Origin: CAJBVG01 sp943372995
GTDB taxonomy: Bacteria > Bacteroidota > Bacteroidia > Sphingobacteriales > Sphingobacteriaceae
NCBI GenBank assembly: GCA_943372995.1
Contig: CALSAQ010000008.1
Span: 1 to 64,000, forward strand
Length of the DNA: 64,000 nt
Direction of reading: 5' to 3'
Positions within the stretch are counted from its first letter, which is position 1; each line of letters opens with the position of its first letter. Positions 1 through 8,851 of this stretch are shown piece by piece. The notes under the pieces are model-generated. The model was not told where the DNA came from. It ran no database searches and saw only the letters and a list, made by a program, of their open reading frames with translations. A program made the translations under genes and the position numbers.

Positions 1-22
1 TGGCACGACTTAAGTCGTGCCA
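1..22. repeat. Palindrome copy cut by the window edge (RAYT-associated type)
   Basis: The first 22 bases form a perfect palindrome centred on TTAA (half-site TGGCACGACTT). The same core occurs at 21295-21332 beside the RAYT transposase. Bases 23-25 (CCA) also match that second copy, so the full palindrome probably continues to the left of the window. It lies just downstream of the acyl-CoA dehydrogenase stop codon. Confidence 0.8.
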
Positions 23-49
23 CCACTTGCGAATATCTCATTCTTAAGA

Positions 50-1189
50 TTACTTCAAAATCTCCCTTGAAATCACAATCCTCTGGATTTCAGATGTTCC
101 CTCATAAATCTGAGTAATCTTAGCATCTCTCATTAATCTTTCAACATGGAATTCTTTCACGAAACCATAACCTCCATGAATTTGCACCGCTTCAACAGTT
201 GTTCTCATTGCTGTTTCAGAAGCAAATAATTTTGCCATTGAACTTGACTGAGCGTAATCCATTTTTTTATCTTTTAACCATGCTGATTTTAAACACAACA
301 ATCTTGCGGCTTCAATTTCTGTTGCCATATCTGCAAGTTTAAATTGAATCGCTTGATGGTTTGATATCGTTGTTCCAAAAGCTTTACGTTCTTTCGAGTA
401 TGCTAATGCTAATTCGTAAGCTCCTGATGCAATACCTAAAGCTTGAGAAGCAATCCCGATTCTTCCACCTGCCAATGTTTTCATCGCAAATTTAAATCCA
501 AATCCATCCTCACCTATTCTGTTTTCTTTTGGAACCTTCACATCTGTAAACATTAACGAATGCGTATCTGAACCTCTAATTCCTAATTTGTTTTCTTTTG
601 GACCCACTTCAAAACCTGGCATTCCTTTTTCTACAATTAAGGCATTAATACCTCTGTGTCCTTTAGCCACATCTGTTTGTGCAATTACTATATAGTACTC
701 TGCATTATTACCGTTTGTAATCCAATTTTTTGTTCCATTTAACAAATAATAATCACCTTTATCTTCAGCAGTTGTACGTTGCATGGTAGCATCCGATCCT
801 GCTTCTGGCTCTGATAAACAGAATGCTCCTATTTTCTGACCAGATGCTAATGGAACCAAGTATTTTTGTTTTTGCTCTTCTGTACCAAAAGCTTCTAAGC
901 CATAACATACTAAAGAGTTGTTTACTGAAACTACAACTGATGCGGAAGCATCTACTTTCGATAACTCTTCCATAGCTAATACATATGAAATAGTATCTAA
1001 ACCTGCTCCACCATATTTAGGATCTACCATCATCCCCAAGAAACCCAACTCTCCTAGTTTTTTTATTTGTTCTGCGGGAAATTTTTGGTGCTCATCACGT
1101 TCTATAACTCCAGGTTTTAATTCATTTTGAGCGAAATCTCTCGCTGCTTGTTGAATCATTAAGTGTTCTTCAGAAAGTTCGAAATGCAT
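50..1189 (-). CDS. Acyl-CoA dehydrogenase (short/medium-chain, butyryl-CoA type)
   Basis: FAD-dependent alpha,beta-dehydrogenation of acyl-CoA esters in fatty-acid or branched-chain amino-acid breakdown. The 379 residues match the family length. Family signature 1 is at about 121-133 (GAFCLSEPEAGSD). The second signature is near the C-terminus (HGGYGF...RDAKITQIYEGTSEIQ), with Glu363 in YEGTSE at the position of the usual catalytic base of short/medium-chain enzymes. The ATG start at 1187-1189 lies only 6 bases downstream of the heptose adenylyltransferase stop codon, so it is probably the last gene of the minus-strand panD operon. Exact chain-length preference cannot be read from the sequence. 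No electron-transfer flavoprotein gene is in the window. Confidence 0.93.
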   Translation of the reverse strand: MHFELSEEHLMIQQAARDFAQNELKPGVIERDEHQKFPAEQIKKLGELGFLGMMVDPKYGGAGLDTISYVLAMEELSKVDASASVVVSVNNSLVCYGLEAFGTEEQKQKYLVPLASGQKIGAFCLSEPEAGSDATMQRTTAEDKGDYYLLNGTKNWITNGNNAEYYIVIAQTDVAKGHRGINALIVEKGMPGFEVGPKENKLGIRGSDTHSLMFTDVKVPKENRIGEDGFGFKFAMKTLAGGRIGIASQALGIASGAYELALAYSKERKAFGTTISNHQAIQFKLADMATEIEAARLLCLKSAWLKDKKMDYAQSSSMAKLFASETAMRTTVEAVQIHGGYGFVKEFHVERLMRDAKITQIYEGTSEIQRIVISREILK

Positions 1190-1195
1190 AATATT

Positions 1196-1702
1196 CTATT
1201 TAGTGTTCTTTATTTTGTTTACAATATTTGTAGTAGAATACCCTTCAATAAAATCCATTGTTTCTACTCTTCCTCCATTTGCAATCACAACATCGGCTCC
1301 AACAATTTTATCTATTGTATAATCACTACCTTTTACTAATATATCAGGTTTTAAAAAATTAATCAACTCAAAAGGGGTTTCTTCATCAAATAATACCACC
1401 GCATCGACAAAAAACATTGAGGCCATAATCTCAGCCCTTGAGTTTTCATCCTGAAGTGGTCTTTCTGGACCCTTTATTGTAGAAACTGAACGATCTGAAT
1501 TTAATCCTACAATCATTCTATCACCTAATGATGCGGCTCTCGACAAGTAATTAACATGGCCCTTATGAATAATATCAAAACACCCATTCGTGAAAACAAC
1601 TTTTAATCCCATATAGCGCCAAATACTCAACATGCTTAGGGCCTCATCTCGATCAACTATTTTTGAGCGAAGTTTTTCGAATTTATCTGTAGTGATTTTC
1701 AT
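1196..1702 (-). CDS. rfaE2: D-glycero-beta-D-manno-heptose 1-phosphate adenylyltransferase
   Basis: Cytidylyltransferase-fold enzyme that adenylates heptose 1-phosphate to ADP-heptose, a precursor of the lipopolysaccharide inner core. Residues 37-49 read FTNGCFDIIHKGH, giving the HxGH nucleotide-binding motif at 46-49. The C-terminal part (KGSDYTIDKIVGAD, then GYSTTNIV) is typical of stand-alone RfaE2 and of the C-terminal domain of HldE. At 168 residues it has no sugar-kinase domain, so heptose kinase must be encoded elsewhere. Its start overlaps the stop of the upstream flippase-like gene by 4 bases, suggesting translational coupling. Confidence 0.92.
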   Translation of the reverse strand: MKITTDKFEKLRSKIVDRDEALSMLSIWRYMGLKVVFTNGCFDIIHKGHVNYLSRAASLGDRMIVGLNSDRSVSTIKGPERPLQDENSRAEIMASMFFVDAVVLFDEETPFELINFLKPDILVKGSDYTIDKIVGADVVIANGGRVETMDFIEGYSTTNIVNKIKNTK

Positions 1703-2694
1703 TTCTTTCTATTATTAATAAAAATAAATAATAAACTAATACTGCCCACTACCAATATCGATAATATTTGTGAACTATGGTTTAATGTTGCGTATGATAA
1801 TCCATCTGCTGCATTAACTCCATATACTAATAACGCTAATTGAATTGCTGCTTCATATGCCCCTATTCCTCCTTGTACTGGAGCCGACATTCCAATTCCC
1901 CCTACTGCCATAATAAATACCCCCGAACTAAATGTTAAATGAGAGGTGGGTTCAATAGCAAAAAAACATAGCCATGTAGAAAGAATATACATCAACCAGA
2001 TAAGACAAGAATATACTATGAACAACCCTTTTTTTTCCATCTTCACTACTGATAAAATTCCGTCTTTAAATCCTAACAATATGTTCCAAATCTTTTCATA
2101 TACTTTATTCTTTAGTAATTGGGCATGATATTTTTTTATCAATACGATGATTATTACAATAATCAATACTAAAGCAACAATAAATATTAATGTTGATTGG
2201 GCAGATTGAAATTTATCAAGAAGAGGGTTTACAATATTTAAAAATAAAAAATCTTTTATGGTAGAGTACTCTATTAAAATTGACAGTATTAATATTCCAA
2301 GTAAAAACAATACATCAATTATTCTTTCAATAATCACTGTTCCAACTAAAGATTGCATTGGGATTTTGTCGGTTTTTGAAAGCACACCACACCTAGAAAC
2401 TTCACCCATTCTTGGAACTGCAAGGTTAGCTAGGTATCCAATCATTACAGCATGAAAAGTATTTGTATTTGTCGGTTGATATCCTAGAGGTTTAATAAGC
2501 ATCTTCCACCTAAGTCCTCTTATATAATGTGCAATCAGAGAAACTAGAATTGAAAGAAACACCCAAGTATAATTTGCTGTTTTTAATTGATATGCAATTT
2601 TAGATAAATCTTGGCCACGAAACGCAAGCCAGAGAAGTATACCTCCAATAGTTAATAATAAAATATATTTTAATATTGGGATTATCGCTTTCAA
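1699..2694 (-). CDS. Flippase-like integral membrane protein (UPF0104/LPG-synthase TM family)
   Basis: A 331-residue inner-membrane protein with about eight hydrophobic segments, belonging to the family that includes the transmembrane half of lysylphosphatidylglycerol synthase (UPF0104). Visible family features are YIRGLRWKML near residue 65, RMGEVSRCGVL near 98, and the MSAPVQGGIGAYEAA motif near 270. Members are thought to move lipids or lipid-linked molecules, but the substrate here is unknown. It lies 6 bases downstream of panD and overlaps rfaE2 by 4 bases, so the three genes are probably cotranscribed. The soluble aminoacyl-transferase domain of MprF is absent. Confidence 0.85.
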   Translation of the reverse strand: MKAIIPILKYILLLTIGGILLWLAFRGQDLSKIAYQLKTANYTWVFLSILVSLIAHYIRGLRWKMLIKPLGYQPTNTNTFHAVMIGYLANLAVPRMGEVSRCGVLSKTDKIPMQSLVGTVIIERIIDVLFLLGILILSILIEYSTIKDFLFLNIVNPLLDKFQSAQSTLIFIVALVLIIVIIIVLIKKYHAQLLKNKVYEKIWNILLGFKDGILSVVKMEKKGLFIVYSCLIWLMYILSTWLCFFAIEPTSHLTFSSGVFIMAVGGIGMSAPVQGGIGAYEAAIQLALLVYGVNAADGLSYATLNHSSQILSILVVGSISLLFIFINNRKK

Positions 2695-2700
2695 GTAGAA

Positions 2701-3048
2701 TTATATCAATTTATTGTTTGCGTCGGGGAATATAGAGATGGGTTCAAATTTTTTAGCCTCTTCGAACTCCATTGTGGCATAAGAGATGATAATTACAATA
2801 TCTCCAACTTGAGCTTTTCTTGCAGCTGGACCATTCAAACATACAATACCAGAACCTCTTTCTCCTTTAATAACATAGGTTTCAAGTCGCTCTCCATTGT
2901 TCACATTTACCACTTGAACTTTTTCGTGCACAATTAGATTTGCAGCATCCATCAAATCTTCATCAATGGTAATGCTACCAACATAGTTAAGCTCAGCTTG
3001 AGTAACTTTAGCTCTATGGATTTTTGATTTTAATACTTCGATTTGCAT
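2701..3048 (-). CDS. panD: Aspartate 1-decarboxylase
   Basis: Makes beta-alanine from aspartate for pantothenate synthesis. The proenzyme cleaves itself between Gly24 and Ser25 to form the pyruvoyl cofactor, and the site NYVGSITID is visible with the canonical numbering when translation starts at the ATG at 3046-3048 (115 residues). An in-frame TTG at 3055-3057 would add three residues, but it lies inside a TACCTTTG promoter box, so I reject it. panC is 47 bases upstream on the same strand and makes the next pathway intermediate. The start codon follows the promoter box by 6 bases, so the mRNA is probably leaderless. Confidence 0.95.
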   Translation of the reverse strand: MQIEVLKSKIHRAKVTQAELNYVGSITIDEDLMDAANLIVHEKVQVVNVNNGERLETYVIKGERGSGIVCLNGPAARKAQVGDIVIIISYATMEFEEAKKFEPISIFPDANNKLI

Positions 3049-3054
3049 AGGGCG

Positions 3055-3062
3055 CAAAGGTA
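3055..3062 (-). promoter_or_regulatory. Probable panD promoter -7 box
   Basis: On the minus strand this reads TACCTTTG, an exact match to the Bacteroidota -7 consensus TAnnTTTG. It lies 6 bases before the panD ATG. No clear TTG -33 box is visible, so the call rests on the -7 box and its position. Confidence 0.6.
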
Positions 3063-3095
3063 TGATAATAATTGAAATATTGAAGAATTAGGGGG

Positions 3096-3941
3096 CTAGA
3101 CATACATATTATCTATGAGCCTTGTGTTTCCTACTTTAACCGCAACAATCATTAAATGTTTACTATTTTCTTCTATTTTTTCAAGTATACTTAAATTTTC
3201 AGGATCAACTATCTCCAGGTATTCAATCACAGAATCAGGAATTTCTGAAATGATTTCGATGGCCTCTTTTTTCAACTGGGCAATGTTAAATACCTTTTTT
3301 TCAATAGCTTCTCTGGTTCGAGTAAGCGCTTTAAATATCTTACCTGATTCCAATCTATGAAGCTCCGACAAACGAACATTCCTGGAGCTCATCGCTAACC
3401 CGTTATCCTCCCTAATTATTGGACATATATGTAGGTGGATACCCAGTTTAAAATCCTTAATTAATTGCTTAATTATGAGCGTTTGTTGAAAATCCTTTTG
3501 TCCGAAATACACATTATCGGGCTTCACAAGAGTGAAGAACTTATATACAATTTGACCGACTCCTTTAAAATGACCAGGTCTCATTTCTCCTTCCCAAATA
3601 TTCTCTAATTGCCCAAAGGAATGGTTCCAGGTAGTATTTTCACCATAAATATCATTAACATCAGGCAAAAATAATAAATCACACCCAGCATCTTCTAGTA
3701 ATTGAATGTCTTGTTCTATGGGTCTTGGATACTTTTCCAAGTCTTTAGGGTCGTTAAACTGTGTAGGATTGACGAAAATACTACAAATAACCAAGTCGTT
3801 TTCCTTCACGGCAGTTTGAAGCAAAGAGATATGCCCCTTATGTAATGCTCCCATTGTAGGTACAAAGCCGATTCTAGGTTTAGGTTTATCGCGATTCGAG
3901 AGCAGTTCGACCAGCTCTTTTGAGGTTTTTACAATTTTCAA
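3096..3941 (-). CDS. panC: Pantothenate synthetase
   Basis: ATP-dependent condensation of pantoate with beta-alanine to give pantothenate (vitamin B5, coenzyme A precursor). The 281 residues match the family length. The HxGH motif is at 34-37 (HKGH, within PTMGALHKGH), FGQKD is at 146-150, and MSSRN, the KMSKS-like loop, is at 184-188. It sits 47 bases upstream of panD on the same strand, the usual pairing, and is divergent from the glycogen-synthase-like gene. panB and panE are not in the window. Confidence 0.96.
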   Translation of the reverse strand: MKIVKTSKELVELLSNRDKPKPRIGFVPTMGALHKGHISLLQTAVKENDLVICSIFVNPTQFNDPKDLEKYPRPIEQDIQLLEDAGCDLLFLPDVNDIYGENTTWNHSFGQLENIWEGEMRPGHFKGVGQIVYKFFTLVKPDNVYFGQKDFQQTLIIKQLIKDFKLGIHLHICPIIREDNGLAMSSRNVRLSELHRLESGKIFKALTRTREAIEKKVFNIAQLKKEAIEIISEIPDSVIEYLEIVDPENLSILEKIEENSKHLMIVAVKVGNTRLIDNMYV

Positions 3942-4009
3942 AACATTCCCTTAAAAGAGGGCTAAAATTGGAAAAATATTTATAATAACAAGCACAATAA
4001 TATAATTTG

Positions 4010-4040
4010 TTGAAAAAATCGAATATTATTAGTATATTTG
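4010..4040 (+). promoter_or_regulatory. Promoter of the glgA-like/DUF4270 genes
   Basis: TTG at 4010-4012, a 20-base spacer and TATATTTG at 4033-4040 match the Bacteroidota vegetative promoter (TTG, 17-23 bases, TAnnTTTG). It leaves a leader of about 50 bases before the ATG at 4098, and lies in the divergent gap between this gene and panC. Confidence 0.8.
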
Positions 4041-4097
4041 CAGTCCCAATTCACTTCGCCATTAGGCGATAATTTGTTGATTAGGAGTTAGTTCAGT

Positions 4098-4925
4098 ATG
4101 GCAAAAACAAAGATTCTCTTTATCACTCACGAAATGTCTCCTTTTTTGGAGATATCAAAAATCGCGAAAATAACACGTCAGTTACCACAAGCAATGCAAG
4201 AAAAAGGATTTGAGATCCGCATTCTTATGCCTCGTTTTGGTAATATTAACGAAAGAAGAAACAGATTACACGAAGTAATTCGTCTGTCTGGTATGAACAT
4301 CGTTATTAATGACAACGACAATCCTTTAATTATTAAAGTAGCATCATTACCTACAGCTAGAATGCAGGTATACTTCCTTGATAATGAAGAGTATTTCCAA
4401 CGTAAATCTATTTTTAGAGATAATAAGGAAAACTTCCACGAGGATAATGACGAACGAATGATTTTCTTCTGTAAAGGAGCTATTGAAACAGTGAAAAAAT
4501 TAGGCTGGATGCCTGATGTTGTACATTGTTTTGGATGGATGAGCAGCTTGGTACCTATGTACCTAAAAACTTCTTATAAAGAAGATCCTATGTTCAAAAA
4601 TACTAAAGTAGTGTATTCTGTTTATGAAAACTGCTTCTCTGAGAACTTACATAAAGACCTTAAAACTAAATCATTAATGCCAGAAATGGAAGCTAATGAT
4701 ACAGCTTTATTAAAAGACTCAACGTGCTCTTCATTACACATTAATGCAATTAATTATTCTGATGCTGTAGTTAAAGCAGACGAAAACATCGATACTGCCG
4801 TTATTAAGTTTCTTTCAAAACAAAACGACAAAAATATCATCGAAAATTTCAATCATGATGAAATAGATTTCGATACTTTTGTTCAGTTTTACGAGGAAGT
4901 AAACGAAGAGTTAGTAACTGCTTAA
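4098..4925 (+). CDS. Glycogen/starch-synthase-like protein, N-terminal domain only
   Basis: The 275 residues resemble the N-terminal Rossmann half of GT5 glycogen synthases: a start of the KILFITHEMSPF type, ILMPRFG, a central DVVHCFGW segment and KNTKVVYSVYEN. Functional GlgA proteins are about 480 residues and need the second GT-B domain to bind the nucleotide sugar. That half is absent, and the acceptor/ADP-glucose loop KxGGLADV is replaced by ISKIAKI, so ordinary glycogen synthesis is unlikely. The reading frame is otherwise intact, with a good promoter, so it does not look like a decaying pseudogene. I would expect a structural or regulatory role, possibly related to the adjacent DUF4270 and glmS envelope genes. 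Confidence 0.8.
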   Translation: MAKTKILFITHEMSPFLEISKIAKITRQLPQAMQEKGFEIRILMPRFGNINERRNRLHEVIRLSGMNIVINDNDNPLIIKVASLPTARMQVYFLDNEEYFQRKSIFRDNKENFHEDNDERMIFFCKGAIETVKKLGWMPDVVHCFGWMSSLVPMYLKTSYKEDPMFKNTKVVYSVYENCFSENLHKDLKTKSLMPEMEANDTALLKDSTCSSLHINAINYSDAVVKADENIDTAVIKFLSKQNDKNIIENFNHDEIDFDTFVQFYEEVNEELVTA

Positions 4926-4938
4926 TTATCGATATTAA

Positions 4939-6243
4939 ATGAAATTATATAAAGTTAAAGACTTATTAATTGTATTAATAGGTCTTTTTATTTTACAGTC
5001 GTGTAAAAAAGAGGGCGATTTAGGGTTAGAACAACAAATTGATGAAGAGGCATTGTACGGAAAGCTAGTAGATACTCTTTCACTACAGATGTACACTGTT
5101 GAAGAAGATAGTTTAATAGGCTCAAATTTTGTTAGAAACCAACTTGGCGACTTCCAAGACCCAATTTTGGGGAAAACAAATGCAGCAGTTGCATTTCAAG
5201 CTACTCTATCTAAAAACAATCTAGATTTCGGAACAGATTTAAAACTAGACTCTATAGTTTTAGTACTTGCTTACACAGGTAATACAGCAGATAAATTCTA
5301 CGGTGATAGTACATCAAGAATGGAAATAAATGTCTATCAACTCGACGAAAATATTTCGAGAGACTCTGTATACTATACAAATAGAAACTACATTACAAAA
5401 CCTACTCCAATAGGTACTTTAAATTATCAACCGAGTCCCGACGATTCAATTATCATACAAAACATTAGAGACGATAAACCAGACACAGTAATAAAAGTAT
5501 ACCCTCAAGTTAGGATTCGACTCGCTGATGCGTTTGGCAATGAAATTCTTTCTAAATCTGGACAAACAGATTTGAGTAGTAGTGCTGCATTTTTAGCAGC
5601 ATATAAAGGATTCTATGTTACTGCTACTAGACTAAGTGGTGATGGAGGAATTATGTCTTTAGATTTAACCAATACTAATAGATCATATCTTGTTCTTCAC
5701 TACCGTAATAGTACTGATACAACAAACTTTGTATTTAATATTAATAGTTCATCTGCTAAAATTAATAGATATACACACGATTATACAGGAACTGAAATTG
5801 CTCAACAATTAGGAGATACTACATTAGGAAAAAATAAAGTCTATATTCAACCACTTTCAGGATTAAGAACAAAACTTAGGTTGCTTACTCTGGAGAGTTT
5901 ACTAGATTCTGGCAATATCTCCATTAACAAATCTGAATTAATTTTCAATATTGAGTCGGGCACCGAAACTCCTTATAGCCCAATAAGTACCATAGCAGTA
6001 AAAGGACGATACAAAGATAATAAGGAAATTCTTTTAAATACAGCTGTTTATAATAGCACCAAAAAACAATATACTGTAGATTTAACTAGATCAATCCAAT
6101 TTATTTTAAGTAAACAGTTAGATATTAAAGAAATTTATATTGAAGATAACAACAAACAGATAAATAGTAAAAGATCTGTTATTGGCGGTATAAGTTCGGC
6201 AACCCCGCCCAAACTTAGAATATTTTATACCAAACTTTATTAA
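4939..6243 (+). CDS. DUF4270 family lipoprotein
   Basis: A 434-residue exported protein with a lipobox ending at Cys22 (FILQSC), followed by KKEGDLG. The early motif LVDTLSLQMYTV and the segment NFVRNQLGDFQDPILGKTNA are characteristic of DUF4270, found in Bacteroidota. The rest looks rich in beta strands. No function is established. It starts 13 bases after the glgA-like gene and precedes glmS by 54 bases, an order I recognise from other Bacteroidota. Confidence 0.87.
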   Translation: MKLYKVKDLLIVLIGLFILQSCKKEGDLGLEQQIDEEALYGKLVDTLSLQMYTVEEDSLIGSNFVRNQLGDFQDPILGKTNAAVAFQATLSKNNLDFGTDLKLDSIVLVLAYTGNTADKFYGDSTSRMEINVYQLDENISRDSVYYTNRNYITKPTPIGTLNYQPSPDDSIIIQNIRDDKPDTVIKVYPQVRIRLADAFGNEILSKSGQTDLSSSAAFLAAYKGFYVTATRLSGDGGIMSLDLTNTNRSYLVLHYRNSTDTTNFVFNINSSSAKINRYTHDYTGTEIAQQLGDTTLGKNKVYIQPLSGLRTKLRLLTLESLLDSGNISINKSELIFNIESGTETPYSPISTIAVKGRYKDNKEILLNTAVYNSTKKQYTVDLTRSIQFILSKQLDIKEIYIEDNNKQINSKRSVIGGISSATPPKLRIFYTKLY

Positions 6244-6297
6244 ATTAATAGATAATCAATTACTTTTATATTTAGAAAATACTAAACATTAATACTT

Positions 6298-8133
6298 ATG
6301 TGTGGAATTGTTGGATATATTGGCTTCCGTGAAGCTTACCCTATAATAATTAAAGGACTACAACGCTTAGAATATAGGGGTTATGATAGTGCTGGTGTTG
6401 CTTTATTAAATGGCGACATGAAAATATACAAAAAACAAGGTAAGGTTAGCGATTTGGAAAATTTTGTAGGAAACCAACCAACCTCTTCTACTCTTGGAAT
6501 GGGACATACACGTTGGGCAACACATGGGGCTCCAAGTGATAGAAATTCTCACCCACATACATCAAACAATGGAAAGTTAAGCATTATACATAACGGTATA
6601 ATTGAGAACTACGCTTCTATTAAAGAAGAAATGCTTAAACGTGGCCATGTTTTCAATAGTGATACTGATACTGAAGTTTTAATTCATCTTATTGAAGATA
6701 TTAAAGAAAAAACTAACCAGACTTTAGACGAATCAGTACGAATTGCTTTAAAAGAAGTCGTTGGTGCCTATGCAATTGTAGTTGTTTCTCAAGATCACCC
6801 TGATGAAATTATTGCAGCAAGAAAAGGCAGTCCAATGGTTATTGGTGTTGGAGAAGGTGAGTACTTCATTGCTTCAGATGCCTCACCAATTATTGAATAC
6901 ACAAAAAACGTTATTTTCTTAAATGATAGCGAAATGGCTATTGTTAAAAGAGATAGCTTGGTAATAAAAACAATAGATAATGTTGTACAAGACCCATATA
7001 TTCATGAGTTGGAGCTTCAATTAGAAATGATTGAAAAAGGTGGTTACGAACATTTCATGTTAAAAGAAATCTACGAACAACCTCGTTCAATTTATGATAG
7101 TATGCGTGGTCGTTTAAATTCTAAAGATGGATTTATTGGGTTAAGCGGCTTAAATGAATATGATGAGAAGTTTAAAAATGCTGATCGTATACTCATTGTT
7201 GCTTGCGGTACTTCTTGGCATGCAGGTCTAGTTGCAGAATATTTAATTGAAGACTTTGCAAGGGTTCCAGTTGAAGTGGAATATGCTTCAGAGTTTAGGT
7301 ATAGAAATCCAGTCATTACAGAAAATGATATTGTTATCGCAATATCGCAATCGGGTGAAACAGCAGATACTTTAGCCGCTATCGAAATGGCTAAATCAAA
7401 AGGTGCTACTATTTTCGGAATATGTAATGTAGTAGGATCTTCAATTCCAAGAGCATCTAATGCTGGTGCTTATACACACGCTGGCCCTGAAATTGGCGTG
7501 GCTTCAACTAAAGCATTTACTGCGCAAGTAACCGTGCTTACCTTATTAGCTTGGTCAATTGGTCAGAAAAAAGGAGTAATTAAGAAAACTCGTTTGATGG
7601 AATTATTAACTGCTTTAGAAGAAATTCCTAATAAAGTTGAAATTGCATTAAAAAGTAATGATGAAATAAAAGCAATTGCCGAGCGATTTAAAGATGCTCA
7701 CAACTTCTTATACTTGGGTAGAGGATATAATTTCCCTGTGGCATTAGAAGGAGCATTAAAATTAAAAGAGATTTCATACATCCACGCAGAAGGTTACCCA
7801 GCTGCAGAAATGAAACACGGACCAATAGCTTTAATTGATGAACAAATGCCTGTTGTAGTTGTAGCTACCAAAGGTACCATCTTAGAAAAAATCATAAGTA
7901 ATATACAAGAAGTAAAAGCACGTAAAGGAGTAATTATCGCAATTGTAACAGAAGGCGATCAAGAAGTAAGAAAGATGGCAGATTACGTGATAGAAATTCC
8001 TGAAACGGAGGAATGCTTAGTTCCATTATTAGCTACTATTCCTTTGCAATTATTATCTTATCATATTGCAATCATGAGAGGTTGTAATGTTGATCAACCA
8101 AGAAATCTAGCGAAGTCGGTTACTGTTGAGTAA
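6298..8133 (+). CDS. glmS: Glutamine-fructose-6-phosphate aminotransferase (isomerizing)
   Basis: Makes glucosamine 6-phosphate from fructose 6-phosphate and glutamine, the entry to UDP-GlcNAc for peptidoglycan and lipopolysaccharide. The 611 residues are full length. Cys2 (CGIVGYIG) is the N-terminal nucleophile of the glutaminase domain, which includes TRWATHG and HNGIIENY. Two SIS sugar-isomerase domains follow (CGTSWHAG, SQSGETADT; then EGALKLKEISYIHAEGY), with the conserved C-terminal LAKSVTVE. No GlmS ribozyme-like leader is evident in the 54-base upstream gap. Confidence 0.97.
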   Translation: MCGIVGYIGFREAYPIIIKGLQRLEYRGYDSAGVALLNGDMKIYKKQGKVSDLENFVGNQPTSSTLGMGHTRWATHGAPSDRNSHPHTSNNGKLSIIHNGIIENYASIKEEMLKRGHVFNSDTDTEVLIHLIEDIKEKTNQTLDESVRIALKEVVGAYAIVVVSQDHPDEIIAARKGSPMVIGVGEGEYFIASDASPIIEYTKNVIFLNDSEMAIVKRDSLVIKTIDNVVQDPYIHELELQLEMIEKGGYEHFMLKEIYEQPRSIYDSMRGRLNSKDGFIGLSGLNEYDEKFKNADRILIVACGTSWHAGLVAEYLIEDFARVPVEVEYASEFRYRNPVITENDIVIAISQSGETADTLAAIEMAKSKGATIFGICNVVGSSIPRASNAGAYTHAGPEIGVASTKAFTAQVTVLTLLAWSIGQKKGVIKKTRLMELLTALEEIPNKVEIALKSNDEIKAIAERFKDAHNFLYLGRGYNFPVALEGALKLKEISYIHAEGYPAAEMKHGPIALIDEQMPVVVVATKGTILEKIISNIQEVKARKGVIIAIVTEGDQEVRKMADYVIEIPETEECLVPLLATIPLQLLSYHIAIMRGCNVDQPRNLAKSVTVE

Positions 8134-8135
8134 TT

Positions 8136-8179
8136 TGTAGTGAGTAGTGAGAATTACTCATTACCCACTACTCACTACA
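8136..8179. terminator. Bidirectional hairpin built from 7-base repeats
   Basis: Arms 8136-8149 (TGTAGTGAGTAGTG) and 8166-8179 pair perfectly over 14 bases with a 16-base loop, between the convergent glmS and sodA genes. Both arms are tandem heptamers: GTAGTGA repeated on the left, and GTAGTGA, GTAGTGG, GTAATGA on the right arm read on the minus strand. It probably ends transcription from both sides, though the T-tracts are poor. Confidence 0.6.
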
Positions 8180-8187
8180 CACTTCTC

Positions 8188-8796
8188 TTAAAGCGCCTTA
8201 GTATAACGTTCCGATACAGCATCCCAATTAATTACATTGAAAAATGCTCCCATGTAATCTGGTCTACGGTTTTGGTATTTTAAATAATATGCATGCTCCC
8301 AAACATCCATTCCTAATATTGGAGTACCTTTTACTTCTACAATATCCATTAATGGATTGTCTTGATTAGGAGTAGAACTGATTACTAATTTTTTATCTTC
8401 TCCAACTACTAACCATGCCCATCCTGATCCAAAACGAGTAGCACCTGCTTGAGTAAATTTAGTTTTAAACTCCTCAAAGTTTCCAAAAGCTGCGTTAATT
8501 GCATCAAGTAAAGCTCCTTTAGGTAAACCGCCACCATTAGGACTCATAATCGACCAAAATAAAGAGTGATTATAATGTCCACCTCCATTATTTCTTACTG
8601 CCATAGGGTGCTTAGAAATATTTTTACAAATATCTTCAATGCTGGTTGTTTCCAATGGTGTACCTGCTACAGCGTTGTTTAAATTTGTAACATAAGCTGC
8701 ATGATGTTTCCCATGATGGATTTCCATAGTCATTTTGTCGATATGCGGTTCCAATGCATCAACTGCATAAGGAAGCGCCGGTAGTGTAAATGCCAT
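8188..8796 (-). CDS. sodA: Fe/Mn-type superoxide dismutase
   Basis: Cytoplasmic dismutation of superoxide. The 202 residues are full length. The four metal ligands are visible at His27 (EIHHGKHH), His77 (GGGHYNHSLFW), Asp164 and His168 (DVWEHAYYL). The GGGHYNH segment resembles manganese or cambialistic enzymes more than strict iron enzymes, but metal choice cannot be settled from sequence. There is no signal peptide. It is convergent with glmS and has its own promoter box upstream. Confidence 0.95.
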   Translation of the reverse strand: MAFTLPALPYAVDALEPHIDKMTMEIHHGKHHAAYVTNLNNAVAGTPLETTSIEDICKNISKHPMAVRNNGGGHYNHSLFWSIMSPNGGGLPKGALLDAINAAFGNFEEFKTKFTQAGATRFGSGWAWLVVGEDKKLVISSTPNQDNPLMDIVEVKGTPILGMDVWEHAYYLKYQNRRPDYMGAFFNVINWDAVSERYTKAL

Positions 8797-8829
8797 AATT
8801 GTTATTTTTTAAATTGTTTATTAATACGA

Positions 8830-8837
8830 CAAATATA
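8830..8837 (-). promoter_or_regulatory. Probable sodA promoter -7 box
   Basis: TATATTTG on the minus strand, 33 bases before the sodA ATG, in the gap between sodA and the upstream tadA. The -33 element is not clear. Confidence 0.5.
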
Positions 8838-8851
8838 TCAAATAAAGGTTT

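Noticed and set aside
4098..4925. Pseudogene of glycogen synthase
   Set aside because: The frame is open, the start and promoter are good, and the neighbouring order looks conserved, so decay is less likely than a short functional form.
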